From assembly GCA_934563745.1 (NCBI GenBank), contig CAKTHE010000006.1:33269-97268 (forward strand): DNA of 64,000 nt, written 5' to 3'. Of the stretch, positions 42,509 to 50,016 are shown one piece after another. The stretch comes from an uncultured Dysosmobacter sp. Lineage in GTDB: Bacteria > Bacillota > Clostridia > Oscillospirales > Oscillospiraceae. The position numbers and the translations under genes are program-made. Position 1 is the stretch's first letter. Each line of letters opens with the position of its first letter. The notes beneath the pieces are model-generated. The model ran no database searches. It was not told the DNA's origin and saw only the letters and a list, made by a program, of their open reading frames with translations.

Positions 42509-42948
42509 ACCTCCTCCAGCGCGCCGGCAGACTCCAGCGCCCGGAAGAATTCGGAAGGATCCGCCGCTTCTCCGCCCAGCAGTTCTCCCAGCGCCTGCAA
42601 AGCCCGGATCCGGTCCAGGAACTTGATCTCCACGCCGCCTTTGTCCGTCCGCCGGAATTCCGCAACCGCAGAGAGATCCAGACTTCCGGGATCCGCTGCC
42701 TCTCCGCCCTGCATGGCCAGTCGGATCGCGTCGCTGCTTCTGCCAAAGGCCAGTTCGCAGAGCCTGCGCACAACATCCTCCCGCTGGATCTGGTCCGCGG
42801 CGGCAGACCGCATGGACTCCAGCCGGCGTTTCACCCGCTCATCCCGCAGCAGGGAAAAGCCTTCCTCCGCTCGCTCAGGTATTCCTTGTCCATCGCCTCG
42901 CTCCTTTCTCTTCACCCCACAGGACTCCTCCGCCCGTAGTTGTATCAT
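42505..42948 (-). CDS. terS: Terminase small subunit, N-terminus apparently frameshifted
   Basis: The C-terminal part (RRLESMRSAAADQIQREDVV, then GGVEIKFLDRIRALQALGELLGG) fits a small terminase. The best start is an ATG at 42893 behind AAAGGAGCGAGGCG, but it reads MDKEYLSERRKAFP and stops after 20 codons. The remainder continues in the other frame as LLRDERVKRRLESM, as if one T had been lost from the T-run near 42856-42859. The coordinates given use an alternative in-frame ATG at 42948 with GGGAG nine bases upstream, which reads an unrelated N-terminus. The gene is therefore either damaged or started differently, or the read has an error. Confidence 0.6.
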   Translation of the reverse strand: MIQLRAEESCGVKRKERGDGQGIPERAEEGFSLLRDERVKRRLESMRSAAADQIQREDVVRRLCELAFGRSSDAIRLAMQGGEAADPGSLDLSAVAEFRRTDKGGVEIKFLDRIRALQALGELLGGEAADPSEFFRALESAGALEEV

Positions 42949-42958
42949 TTGGTACAAC
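42939..42958. promoter_or_regulatory. Inverted repeat at the head of the phage-like cassette
   Basis: GTTGTA at 42939-42944 and TACAAC at 42953-42958 form a perfect 6-8-6 inverted repeat, about 46 bases upstream of the ribosome-site-supported ATG of terS. It resembles operators of Xre-type phage repressors, though no such repressor gene is in the window. Confidence 0.5.
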
Positions 42959-43010
42959 TCCCGGCCTGTTTTTTTATTTTTTTGTTCCGGATCCCTCCCC
43001 GGGATGCCAA

Positions 43011-43043
43011 AAGGGCGGACCGTTCTTCACGGTCCGCCCTTTT
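43011..43043. terminator. Bidirectional terminator separating LysR from the phage-like cassette
   Basis: AAGGGCGGACCG pairs with CGGTCCGCCCTT around TTCTTCA, with A's before and T's after. It lies just beyond the LysR stop (43066). Confidence 0.88.
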
Positions 43044-43065
43044 ACGGCGCTGAGCGCCGAAGTCC

Positions 43066-43965
43066 TTATTTTTTCGCCCCGCCGGCGTTTTTCACCTGCT
43101 GGTCCACATAGGTCTGTACGTAGCGCATAAAGTTTTTCGTCACCGGAGAGGCCGTCTTGATCTGCGGCACACCCATGCCGATCACCCGATACTGCGCCGG
43201 CTCCATGGGGATCGCCACCGCATCGTTGCGATAGTTCCGCAGCAGCAGCTCCGGCAGGATCGACACCCCCAGCCCCTGCGCCACCAGATTGATGATGGCG
43301 TAATCGTTGCAGGCAGAAAAGCGAATGTGCGGATAATGCTCCAGCTTGTCCAGAATATGATGCACCTCGTAATCGTATCCCGCGATCGGCATAATAAACT
43401 GCTCGGACAAAAACGCCTCGATCGGCACGCTGGCCTGCTTGGCCAGGGGGTGCGTCGGCGGGACCAACGCCATCAGCTGATCCTCGCACAGGGGGATCCA
43501 CTCAAACGGCTGCGTCTCTCCGCCGGTGTAAATGCAAAGATCCGCCTCATGGTTTTCCATGCTGGACTCAATGCTGTCTGCGCCGCCCTCCATGATCTCG
43601 ATTTCCACATGGGGATAGTCCGCCTGAAATGCGCTGATAATCGCCGGCAGCCAATAAATCGCCACGCTGGAAAACGAGGCGATTCGGATCCGGCCGGTAT
43701 CCGCCCCCTTGATCTTGGCGATGGTCTGCTCCAGGCTTTCGTTGGCGCTCAGCAGCATCCGGATCTGGGGAAGCAGCCGCTGCCCCTCCTGATTCGGCAA
43801 AATTCCCGACGATGTCCGCACCATCAGCGGAAAGCCCACCTCGTCCTCCAGCGACTGCATCATGTGGCTCAAACCGGACTGTGTATAGCCTAAAACCTCC
43901 GACGCCTTGGAAAGGCTTCCCAGCTCCACAGCACGCACAAACGCTTCATATTTTTTAATGTTCAT
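43066..43965 (-). CDS. LysR family transcriptional regulator
   Basis: A 299-aa LysR regulator. The helix-turn-helix is MNIKKYEAFVRAVELGSLSK then ASEVLGYTQSGLSHMMQSLEDEVGFPLM. The effector domain opens RIRIASFSSVAIYWLPAIISAFQ. The start at 43965 has GTGGGG upstream; the frame to 44004 has no ribosome site. Its target is unclear. The neighbour on the other side (LysM-GH18) is divergent, and the phage-like cassette follows after a terminator, so either could be regulated. Confidence 0.9.
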   Translation of the reverse strand: MNIKKYEAFVRAVELGSLSKASEVLGYTQSGLSHMMQSLEDEVGFPLMVRTSSGILPNQEGQRLLPQIRMLLSANESLEQTIAKIKGADTGRIRIASFSSVAIYWLPAIISAFQADYPHVEIEIMEGGADSIESSMENHEADLCIYTGGETQPFEWIPLCEDQLMALVPPTHPLAKQASVPIEAFLSEQFIMPIAGYDYEVHHILDKLEHYPHIRFSACNDYAIINLVAQGLGVSILPELLLRNYRNDAVAIPMEPAQYRVIGMGVPQIKTASPVTKNFMRYVQTYVDQQVKNAGGAKK

Positions 43966-44122
43966 ACCGCACCCCACACCATGAATTCGCAACATATAAG
44001 GCATTACAAATAAGACATTCCCTAATATCGTTTCTTATGGTATCGTAACGAAGGATAAAAATCAAGTCCCTTTTCTGTTCCGCCGCATAGTTCTCTCCTG
44101 TGCGGCCGGTCTCTCTCATACC

Positions 44123-44164
44123 GAGCAGCCTCCGGAAGCAATCAGCCGGAGGCTGCTCCTTTCA
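44123..44164 (+). terminator. Terminator-like hairpin upstream of the LysM-GH18 gene
   Basis: GAGCAGCCTCCGG (44123-44135) pairs perfectly with CCGGAGGCTGCTC (44146-44158), followed by CTTTCATTTT. No plus-strand gene lies upstream, so it may be a leader hairpin of the GH18 gene or end a small unseen transcript. Confidence 0.5.
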
Positions 44165-44214
44165 TTTTCGCAGTATGTCCCGCCGTCTCCGCGCATAGGA
44201 TTTCGGGAAAGGAG

Positions 44215-45498
44215 ATGGTTCCCATTACAATTCATGTCGTGCGTCCCGGCGAAACCGTTTGGTCCATTGCCGCCGGCTACGGAGTCGATCCCGTTCGCCT
44301 GGCTGCGGAGAATGAAGTCCCCGCAAGCGGCGCGCTGGCCGTGGGCCAGACGCTGGTCGTGCGCTTCCCCCGCACGGTACATGCCGTCTCCGCCGGACAA
44401 ACGCTCAGCTCCATTGCCCGGTCCTACGGCGTTAGTGTCCGCCGCCTTTGGCAAAATAACTGGACTCTGTCCGGCGGCACGCTCCTGGCTCCCGGTCAGA
44501 TCCTGGTCATCGAAACCTTTGACACGCCCTTGGGCCCTGCCCTGTTCAACGGATACGCCTATCCGTATATCGACGCCTCGCTTCTAGCCGCCGAGGTCCC
44601 GTTCCTCAGCTACCTGACACCTTTCACTTACGGGATCACCGCCAACGGCGGCCTGCTGCCCCTCAATGACAGCACCCTGCTTTCCGCAGCCCGTTCTCAC
44701 GGAACCAAGCCGGTCCTGCACCTGTCCACCTATACGGAAGAAGACCGCTTTGATTCCGAGCGGGCCGCGGCCGTTCTGACCGATCCGGACATGCAGGACC
44801 GGCTCATCGCGCAAATCCTGCCGCTGCTCCGACGAAAGGGATACGCAGGTATGGATATCGACTTTGAATATCTCCCCGCCTCCCTGGCAGAGGCGTACGC
44901 TGCCTTCGTGGCCAGGCTCCAGCGCCTGCTCTCCGCTCAGGGGCTATTCGTCTGGGCCGCCCTGGCCCCCAAGACCTCCGCCGCACAGCCCGGCCTCCTG
45001 TACGAAGGTCACCAATATTCCGCCATCGGCGCTGCCGCAGACGCGGTTCTTCTGATGACCTACGAATGGGGCTATACCTACGGCCCTCCCATGGCCGTCG
45101 CGCCCCTGCCCAATGTGCGGGCTGTTCTGGACTATGCCATCACGGAAATTCCGCCGTCCAAAATCTTTCTGGGACTCCCCAACTACGGCTATGACTGGCC
45201 CCTCCCCTATCAGGCCGGCATCACCCGCGCCGAATCGCTTTCCAATCGGCAGGCCCTGGAACGTGCCGTCGCCTACGGTGCCTCGATCCTTTATGACCAA
45301 ACTGCGCAGGCGCCCTATTACCATTATACAGACTCTTCCGGAATCGCTCATGAAGTCTGGTTTGAGGATGCCCGCAGCCTCGATGCAAAGCTCCGGCTGA
45401 TCCCCGAATATGGCTTCCGGGGCGCGGGGGTCTGGAATATTAAGCGGCCGTTCTCCCAAACCTATCTGCTGTTGGCTTCCCTTTTCCAAATCCCCTGA
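44215..45498 (+). CDS. LysM plus glycoside hydrolase 18 protein (spore germination SleL/YaaH type)
   Basis: A 427-aa protein. Two LysM repeats occupy about residues 5-50 (HVVRPGETVWSIAAGYGV) and 52-99 (HAVSAGQTLSSIARSYGV). A GH18 domain follows, with the catalytic motif GMDIDFEYL (DxxDxDxE), LLMTYEWGYTYGPP and KIFLGLPNYGYDWPLP. Proteins with this layout are spore cortex-lytic N-acetylglucosaminidases, which indicates a spore former. No signal peptide is present, as in SleL. The ATG at 44215 abuts AAAGGAG with no spacer, so the real start may be a few codons further in; no better ATG exists. Confidence 0.88.
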   Translation: MVPITIHVVRPGETVWSIAAGYGVDPVRLAAENEVPASGALAVGQTLVVRFPRTVHAVSAGQTLSSIARSYGVSVRRLWQNNWTLSGGTLLAPGQILVIETFDTPLGPALFNGYAYPYIDASLLAAEVPFLSYLTPFTYGITANGGLLPLNDSTLLSAARSHGTKPVLHLSTYTEEDRFDSERAAAVLTDPDMQDRLIAQILPLLRRKGYAGMDIDFEYLPASLAEAYAAFVARLQRLLSAQGLFVWAALAPKTSAAQPGLLYEGHQYSAIGAAADAVLLMTYEWGYTYGPPMAVAPLPNVRAVLDYAITEIPPSKIFLGLPNYGYDWPLPYQAGITRAESLSNRQALERAVAYGASILYDQTAQAPYYHYTDSSGIAHEVWFEDARSLDAKLRLIPEYGFRGAGVWNIKRPFSQTYLLLASLFQIP

Positions 45499-45525
45499 AT
45501 CCCGCGCTGTATTTTGCCTCAAAAC

Positions 45526-45561
45526 GCAAAAGCAGGGCAGCTGACGCTGTCCTGCTTTTGC
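45526..45561. terminator. Terminator after the LysM-GH18 gene
   Basis: GCAAAAGCAGGGCAG (45526-45540) pairs with CTGTCCTGCTTTTGC (45547-45561) with one G-T wobble and a six-base loop. Confidence 0.8.
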
Positions 45562-45750
45562 TGTGTATTGATGTAGAGAAAGGAGAGGGAAAACTTGGAT
45601 TGATTCAGCTCTTGTGCTGATGTGGCTATCTTAGCGCCCCCTTTTTGCAAAGTCAATCGTTCTGTCCCAGGGTTCACAAATTGTTTACAGCCGGTCAAAA
45701 CGTTCACTTTTTATTCATGGATCGTTCAAAAAATAGTGTGGATTTGACTC

Positions 45751-45807
45751 TTGACTCCATTTCTTCCGCGTGCTAATATTTAGCTTGCTAATTTTTAGTC
45801 AGCTAAA
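45751..45807 (+). promoter_or_regulatory. MarR-exporter promoter with three overlapping operator palindromes
   Basis: -35 TTGACT (45751-45756), a 17-base spacer and an extended -10 TGC TAATAT (to 45779) form a strong promoter. Three inverted repeats overlap or follow the -10: GCTAA-TAT-TTAGC (45772-45784), TTAGC-TT-GCTAA (45780-45791) and TTTAG-TCAG-CTAAA (45794-45807). This is a typical arrangement for autorepression by the MarR protein encoded just downstream. Confidence 0.8.
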
Positions 45808-45818
45808 GGAGGGTGTTT

Positions 45819-46262
45819 ATGTTTTCCTCTCAGGACTTAGGCTCCCTGCTGCACCGCGGCTCTCATCTGACCCGTCAGCGTATGGATGCCCGCCTGCAGC
45901 GCTTCGGGGCCACACCGGTCCAGGCTCATATCATTCTGTTTCTCTCCTGCCGTGCCGACCAGACGGCCACCCAACGCGAATTGGAGCGGTTCCTCCGGGT
46001 CCGCCCCTCCACCGTCAACGGTCTGGTGGACCGGCTGGAGGAAAAGGGGCTTCTGGTCCGGACCGTTTCCAGCAACGACGCCCGCAGCAAGGTCCTCCGT
46101 CTGACGGATGCCGGCCGGCAGCAGCAAAAGAACCTGGAAGCCGGGATCCGGGAAACCGAACAAATCATGTCCAGCGGCTTCTCCGAGGAGGAACTGGCTC
46201 AGCTGCGTGCGCTTCTGGGCCGTGTCATCGAAAATCTTGAAAAGGATGGTGTTTCATGCTGA
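45819..46262 (+). CDS. MarR family transcriptional regulator
   Basis: A 147-aa winged-helix regulator. The DNA-binding core is ATQRELERFLRVRPSTVNGLVDRLEEKGLLVRTVSSNDARSKVL (given in parts), ending in LTDAGRQQQKNLEAGIRETE, with dimerisation helices at both ends. The ATG at 45819 has AAGGAGG six bases upstream; a GTG at 45813 lies inside that site. It shares an operon with the following exporter pair (overlap of seven bases) and almost certainly represses the operon through the palindromes in its own promoter, releasing it on binding a small hydrophobic or phenolic ligand. Confidence 0.92.
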   Translation: MFSSQDLGSLLHRGSHLTRQRMDARLQRFGATPVQAHIILFLSCRADQTATQRELERFLRVRPSTVNGLVDRLEEKGLLVRTVSSNDARSKVLRLTDAGRQQQKNLEAGIRETEQIMSSGFSEEELAQLRALLGRVIENLEKDGVSC

Positions 46263-47992
46263 AAAAGCTTTGGCCCTGCACCCACGGATACCGCAGGTGG
46301 ATCGTGCTGGGCGTTTTGTGTTCCGCCTGCGAGGCGGTTTTTGAATTGCTCATTCCGCTGGTCATGGCGGATATTGTGGATATCGGAATCCGAAGCGGAG
46401 ATTCGGATTACATTCTGCATAAGGGGCTGGTCATGGTGTGCATGGCGCTGCTGTCCATGACCTGCGGTCTGTTGGGCGCCGCACTCTCCTCCCTCTCCGG
46501 TCAGGGCTTCGGCGCCAATCTGCGCGAGGCGGAGTATGATCATATTCAGACGTTTTCCTTCTCCAATATTGAAAAATTCTCCACTGCCTCCCTCATCACG
46601 CGCCTTACGACCGATGTCAACGCCATGCAGATGACCCTGATGATGGGCATGCGCCTGATGGTCCGCGCCCCGGTGATGCTGATCTCCGCCCTGATCCTTT
46701 CCATCCGCATCAGCCGGCAACTCTCCACGGTTTTCGTGGTGGTAATTCCCCTGCTGGCCGTCATCATCGGAATCATTCTACGCCGGGTCTCCCCCATGTT
46801 CCGTTCCCTTCAGGAGCGGACCGACGCGCTGAACCTGGTGGTGCAGGAAAACCTTACATCCATCCGGGTCGTCAAATCCTTCGTGCGGGAATCGCACGAG
46901 CAGGAGAAGTTCGGCCACCGGAACGATGACCTGCGCAGCACCTCCGAGCGTGCCTTCGGCGCCGTAGTCATCAATATGCCCCTGATGATGCTGATCATTT
47001 ATTCCACCATCATCGCCGTTCTTTGGTTCGGCGGCGGGCTGGTGCATGCCGGCTCCCTGGATGTCGGCATGCTGAGCACCTTTATCACCTATATCTCCCA
47101 GATCCTGATCTCCCTGATGATGGTCTCCATGATCTTCATGATGGCCACGCGCTCCATTGCCTGCGCCCGCCGTATCTGCGAGGTTTTGGAGGAGGTTCCC
47201 TCCATTAACAACGACCAGGCCGACGCCGCTCTTCAGGTGCAGTCCGGAAGCATCCGCTTCGATCACGTCAACTTCAAATACGATGCCGCAAGTCCTACCT
47301 GGAATCTTTCGGATATCTCCCTGGAGATTCCCGCCGGTTCCACCGTCGGGATCCTGGGCCCCACCGGCAGCGGGAAAACCACGCTGGTCTCTCTGATCCC
47401 CCGCCTGTACGAGGCCAACGAAGGCCATATCTATATCGACGGGCGGGACATCCGCGGCTACACGCTGGAGCACCTGCGGGACTGCTGCTCGGTGGTGCTG
47501 CAGAAAAACACCCTCTTCTCGGGCACGATCCGGGAAAATCTGCTCTGGGGCAACCCCGACGCAACCGAGGACCAGCTGCGCCATGCCTGTGCCGCCGCCT
47601 GCGCGGATGAATTTATTGACCGTATGCCCGACGGGCTGGATACGGACCTCGGTCAGGGCGGCGTCAATGTGTCCGGCGGCCAAAAGCAGCGTCTGTGCAT
47701 TGCCCGGGCCATTTTGAAGCAGCCCAAAATTCTGATCCTGGACGATTCCACCAGCGCGGTGGATACCGCCACGGACGCCAAGATCCGCCAGGCATTTTCC
47801 GAGGAGCTTAAAAACACCACCAAGATCATCATTGCCCAGCGGGTCACCAGCATTCAGGACGCCGATCAGATCCTGATCCTGGAGGACGGCCGCATCGCCG
47901 CCCGCGGTACGCACGCGGAGCTGATGGCCAGCAGTGCAATGTACCGCGATATCTATCAGACGCAGCAGGAAGGAGTGCATATCGATGGCTGA
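46256..47992 (+). CDS. Heterodimeric ABC exporter subunit A (MarR operon)
   Basis: A 578-aa half-transporter with an N-terminal six-helix domain and a C-terminal NBD. It has Walker A GPTGSGKTT, signature VSGGQKQRLCIARAI and Walker B ILILDDSTSAVD with Asp instead of the catalytic Glu, so its ATP site is degenerate. It overlaps the MarR stop (ATGCTGA) and the next exporter gene by eight bases. Control by MarR suggests a drug or toxic metabolite efflux role; this is inference. Confidence 0.93.
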   Translation: MLKKLWPCTHGYRRWIVLGVLCSACEAVFELLIPLVMADIVDIGIRSGDSDYILHKGLVMVCMALLSMTCGLLGAALSSLSGQGFGANLREAEYDHIQTFSFSNIEKFSTASLITRLTTDVNAMQMTLMMGMRLMVRAPVMLISALILSIRISRQLSTVFVVVIPLLAVIIGIILRRVSPMFRSLQERTDALNLVVQENLTSIRVVKSFVRESHEQEKFGHRNDDLRSTSERAFGAVVINMPLMMLIIYSTIIAVLWFGGGLVHAGSLDVGMLSTFITYISQILISLMMVSMIFMMATRSIACARRICEVLEEVPSINNDQADAALQVQSGSIRFDHVNFKYDAASPTWNLSDISLEIPAGSTVGILGPTGSGKTTLVSLIPRLYEANEGHIYIDGRDIRGYTLEHLRDCCSVVLQKNTLFSGTIRENLLWGNPDATEDQLRHACAAACADEFIDRMPDGLDTDLGQGGVNVSGGQKQRLCIARAILKQPKILILDDSTSAVDTATDAKIRQAFSEELKNTTKIIIAQRVTSIQDADQILILEDGRIAARGTHAELMASSAMYRDIYQTQQEGVHIDG

Positions 47993-49889
47993 AACGAACA
48001 TGGAAAAACGCCCGGCCGGCGGTCATGGGCCCGGGCCCGGCCGCCACGGGTTTCAAAAGCCGCATGACCTGCGCAAAACGCTGCGCCAGCTGATGGGCTA
48101 TCTGGGTCGCTACCGCTCCCTTCTGTTCCTGGTGGTCCTGTGCATTCTGGCCAGCTCCGCCTGCACAATCGGCGGCTCCTACCTGCTCAAGCCCATCATC
48201 AACGACTATATCCTGCCCGGTGACTTCCCGGGTCTTGCCAAAATGCTGGTGCTGATGGGCTGCGTATATGCTCTGGGCGCACTGATGTCCTTTCTCTATG
48301 CCCGGATCATGGTCCGCATCTCCCAGCAGACGGTGGCCTCCATCCGGAGCGATCTTTTTTCCAAAATGCAGGCGCTGCCCCTGAAGTATTTCGACACGCA
48401 TACGCACGGCGAACTGATGAGCCGCTATACCAACGATATCGAAACCGTCAGCGAGGCCATCAACAACAGCTTTGCAAGCCTCATCTCCTGTTCCCTGACG
48501 TTCATCGGGACCCTGGGCATGATGATCTATCTCAACCCGCTGCTGACCCTGATCACCGTCTGCGCTCTGCTGGTGATGCTGGGCATTATGAAAGCCATCG
48601 GCAGCCGCAGCCGGATCTATTTCCGCCAGCAGCAGCAGACCATCGGCGCGGTAAACGGCTATATCGAAGAGATGACGGAGGGGCAGAAGGTCATCAAGGT
48701 CTTCAACCACGAAGCCGCCGCGCAGGAGGGCTTCCGCCAGCGCAACGAAGCCTACCGGCAGGCCTCCACCAAAGCCCAGGCCTTTGCCGGCGCCATGATG
48801 CCGGCCATGGGCAACCTCTCCTATATCAATTACGCCATCACCTGCTGCGTGGGCGGTCTGATGGCCATCCGCTCCGGCGACCTGGGTACGCTGATCCTCT
48901 TTCTGCAGTATACCCGTCAGGTCTCCCAGCCGGTCACCCAGATCTCTCAGCAGGTCAATACGATCCTGGCCGCCATCGCCGGCGCCGAGCGTATTTTTGA
49001 CGTTATAAACACGCCGCCCGAAATCGACGAAGGCGACGTGACTCTGGTCCGGGTCGAACAGCTGCCGGATGGCTCCCTGCGTACCTGCACCCAGCGCACC
49101 GGGCTGTGGGCCTGGAAATGCCCTCTTCCGGAGGGCGGCTTCTCCCTGGTTCCTCTTCAGGGCGACGTGCGCTTTGATCATGTGGTCTTCGGTTACGATG
49201 ACCGGAAGATCATTCTGCACGATATCAGCCTGTTTGCAAAGCCTGGTCAGAAAATCGCGTTTGTCGGCTCCACCGGCGCCGGAAAAACCACCATCACCAG
49301 CCTGATCAACCGCTTTTACGAAATCCAATCCGGAACGATCACCTATGACGGCATTGACGTGCGGCGCATCCGGAAAGAGTCGCTGCGCCGTTCCCTGGGC
49401 GCCGTGCTGCAGGATACGCACCTGTTCACGGGGACCATCGCCGACAATATCCGATACGGCCGCCTGGACGCAACGGACGAAGAAGTTGTCGCAGCGGCCC
49501 GGCTGGCCAATGCGGATGCATTTATCCGTCACCTTCCCCAGGGATATCAGACCGTGATCTCCGGCGACGGCGGCAGCCTGAGCCAGGGGGAGCGGCAGCT
49601 GCTGAACATTGCCCGCGCCGCCTGTGCCGATCCTCCCGTGCTGATTCTCGACGAGGCTACCTCCTCCATCGATACCCACACGGAAAAGCTCATCGAGCAG
49701 GGCATGGACCAGCTGATGAATCACCGGACGGTCTTTGTCATCGCGCATCGTCTCTCCACGGTCCGAAACGCCAAGGCCATCATGGTCCTGGAGCAGGGCC
49801 GCATCATCGAGCGGGGCGACCACGACGACCTGATCGCCCAAAAGGGCCGCTACTATCAGCTTTATACCGGTCAGGCCGAGCTCTCCTGA
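47985..49889 (+). CDS. Heterodimeric ABC exporter subunit B (MarR operon)
   Basis: A 634-aa partner half-transporter. The N-terminus carries a Gly/Pro/His-rich cytoplasmic extension (GGHGPGPGRHG) before the six-helix domain. The NBD has Walker A GSTGAGKTT, a variant signature LSQGERQLLNIARAA and Walker B VLILDEATSSID with intact Glu. A 60-residue insertion between the membrane domain and NBD (about residues 345-395) makes it longer than subunit A. The ATG at 47985 follows AAGGAGTG. A terminator follows the stop. Confidence 0.93.
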   Translation: MAETNMEKRPAGGHGPGPGRHGFQKPHDLRKTLRQLMGYLGRYRSLLFLVVLCILASSACTIGGSYLLKPIINDYILPGDFPGLAKMLVLMGCVYALGALMSFLYARIMVRISQQTVASIRSDLFSKMQALPLKYFDTHTHGELMSRYTNDIETVSEAINNSFASLISCSLTFIGTLGMMIYLNPLLTLITVCALLVMLGIMKAIGSRSRIYFRQQQQTIGAVNGYIEEMTEGQKVIKVFNHEAAAQEGFRQRNEAYRQASTKAQAFAGAMMPAMGNLSYINYAITCCVGGLMAIRSGDLGTLILFLQYTRQVSQPVTQISQQVNTILAAIAGAERIFDVINTPPEIDEGDVTLVRVEQLPDGSLRTCTQRTGLWAWKCPLPEGGFSLVPLQGDVRFDHVVFGYDDRKIILHDISLFAKPGQKIAFVGSTGAGKTTITSLINRFYEIQSGTITYDGIDVRRIRKESLRRSLGAVLQDTHLFTGTIADNIRYGRLDATDEEVVAAARLANADAFIRHLPQGYQTVISGDGGSLSQGERQLLNIARAACADPPVLILDEATSSIDTHTEKLIEQGMDQLMNHRTVFVIAHRLSTVRNAKAIMVLEQGRIIERGDHDDLIAQKGRYYQLYTGQAELS

Positions 49890-49897
49890 CCGTTCTG

Positions 49898-49933
49898 AAC
49901 CGGCGCACGGCTTTTGTCGTGCGCCGGTTTTCA
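49898..49933 (+). terminator. Terminator of the MarR-exporter operon
   Basis: AACCGGCGCACG (49898-49909) pairs perfectly with CGTGCGCCGGTT (49918-49929), followed by TTTC. Confidence 0.85.
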
Positions 49934-50016
49934 GATTGTTATCCTTTTGTTGTTGTTTTTCCGGCTTCGGCTGATACAATGGGATTCGACAAATTTCGAT
50001 GGAAAGGATGCCCTCT

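Larger units (their letters stand above)
28732..42957 (-). mobile_element. Compact phage-like cassette with contractile tail (PBSX/GTA-like)
   Basis: A 14.2-kb block of about 23 closely packed genes, all on the minus strand, many overlapping by four bases, bounded by terminators at 43011-43043 and 28691-28721. Order: small and large terminase, portal, protease, decoration protein, major capsid, connectors, sheath, tube, two small tail proteins, LysM protein, hydrolase/hub, spike, gpW-like, baseplate J, DUF2313, a coiled-coil membrane protein, two holin-like proteins and endolysin. There is no integrase, repressor, replication gene, tail fibre or long tape-measure gene, and no flanking direct repeat was noticed. 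This fits a domesticated particle (PBSX-like or gene transfer agent) better than an active prophage; a decayed prophage is the alternative. Confidence 0.8.

Noticed and set aside
42841..42893. Programmed -1 frameshift in terS
   Set aside because: The site T_TTT_CCC permits P-site slippage but not A-site re-pairing, no downstream pseudoknot was recognised, and small terminases are not known for this; a simple indel is more economical. Kept only as a possibility in the finding.
28732..42957. Contractile injection system (R-tailocin or eCIS) rather than a phage-like particle
   Set aside because: Intact large terminase, portal, capsid and decoration genes show that a DNA-filled head is encoded; tailocins and eCIS lack these.
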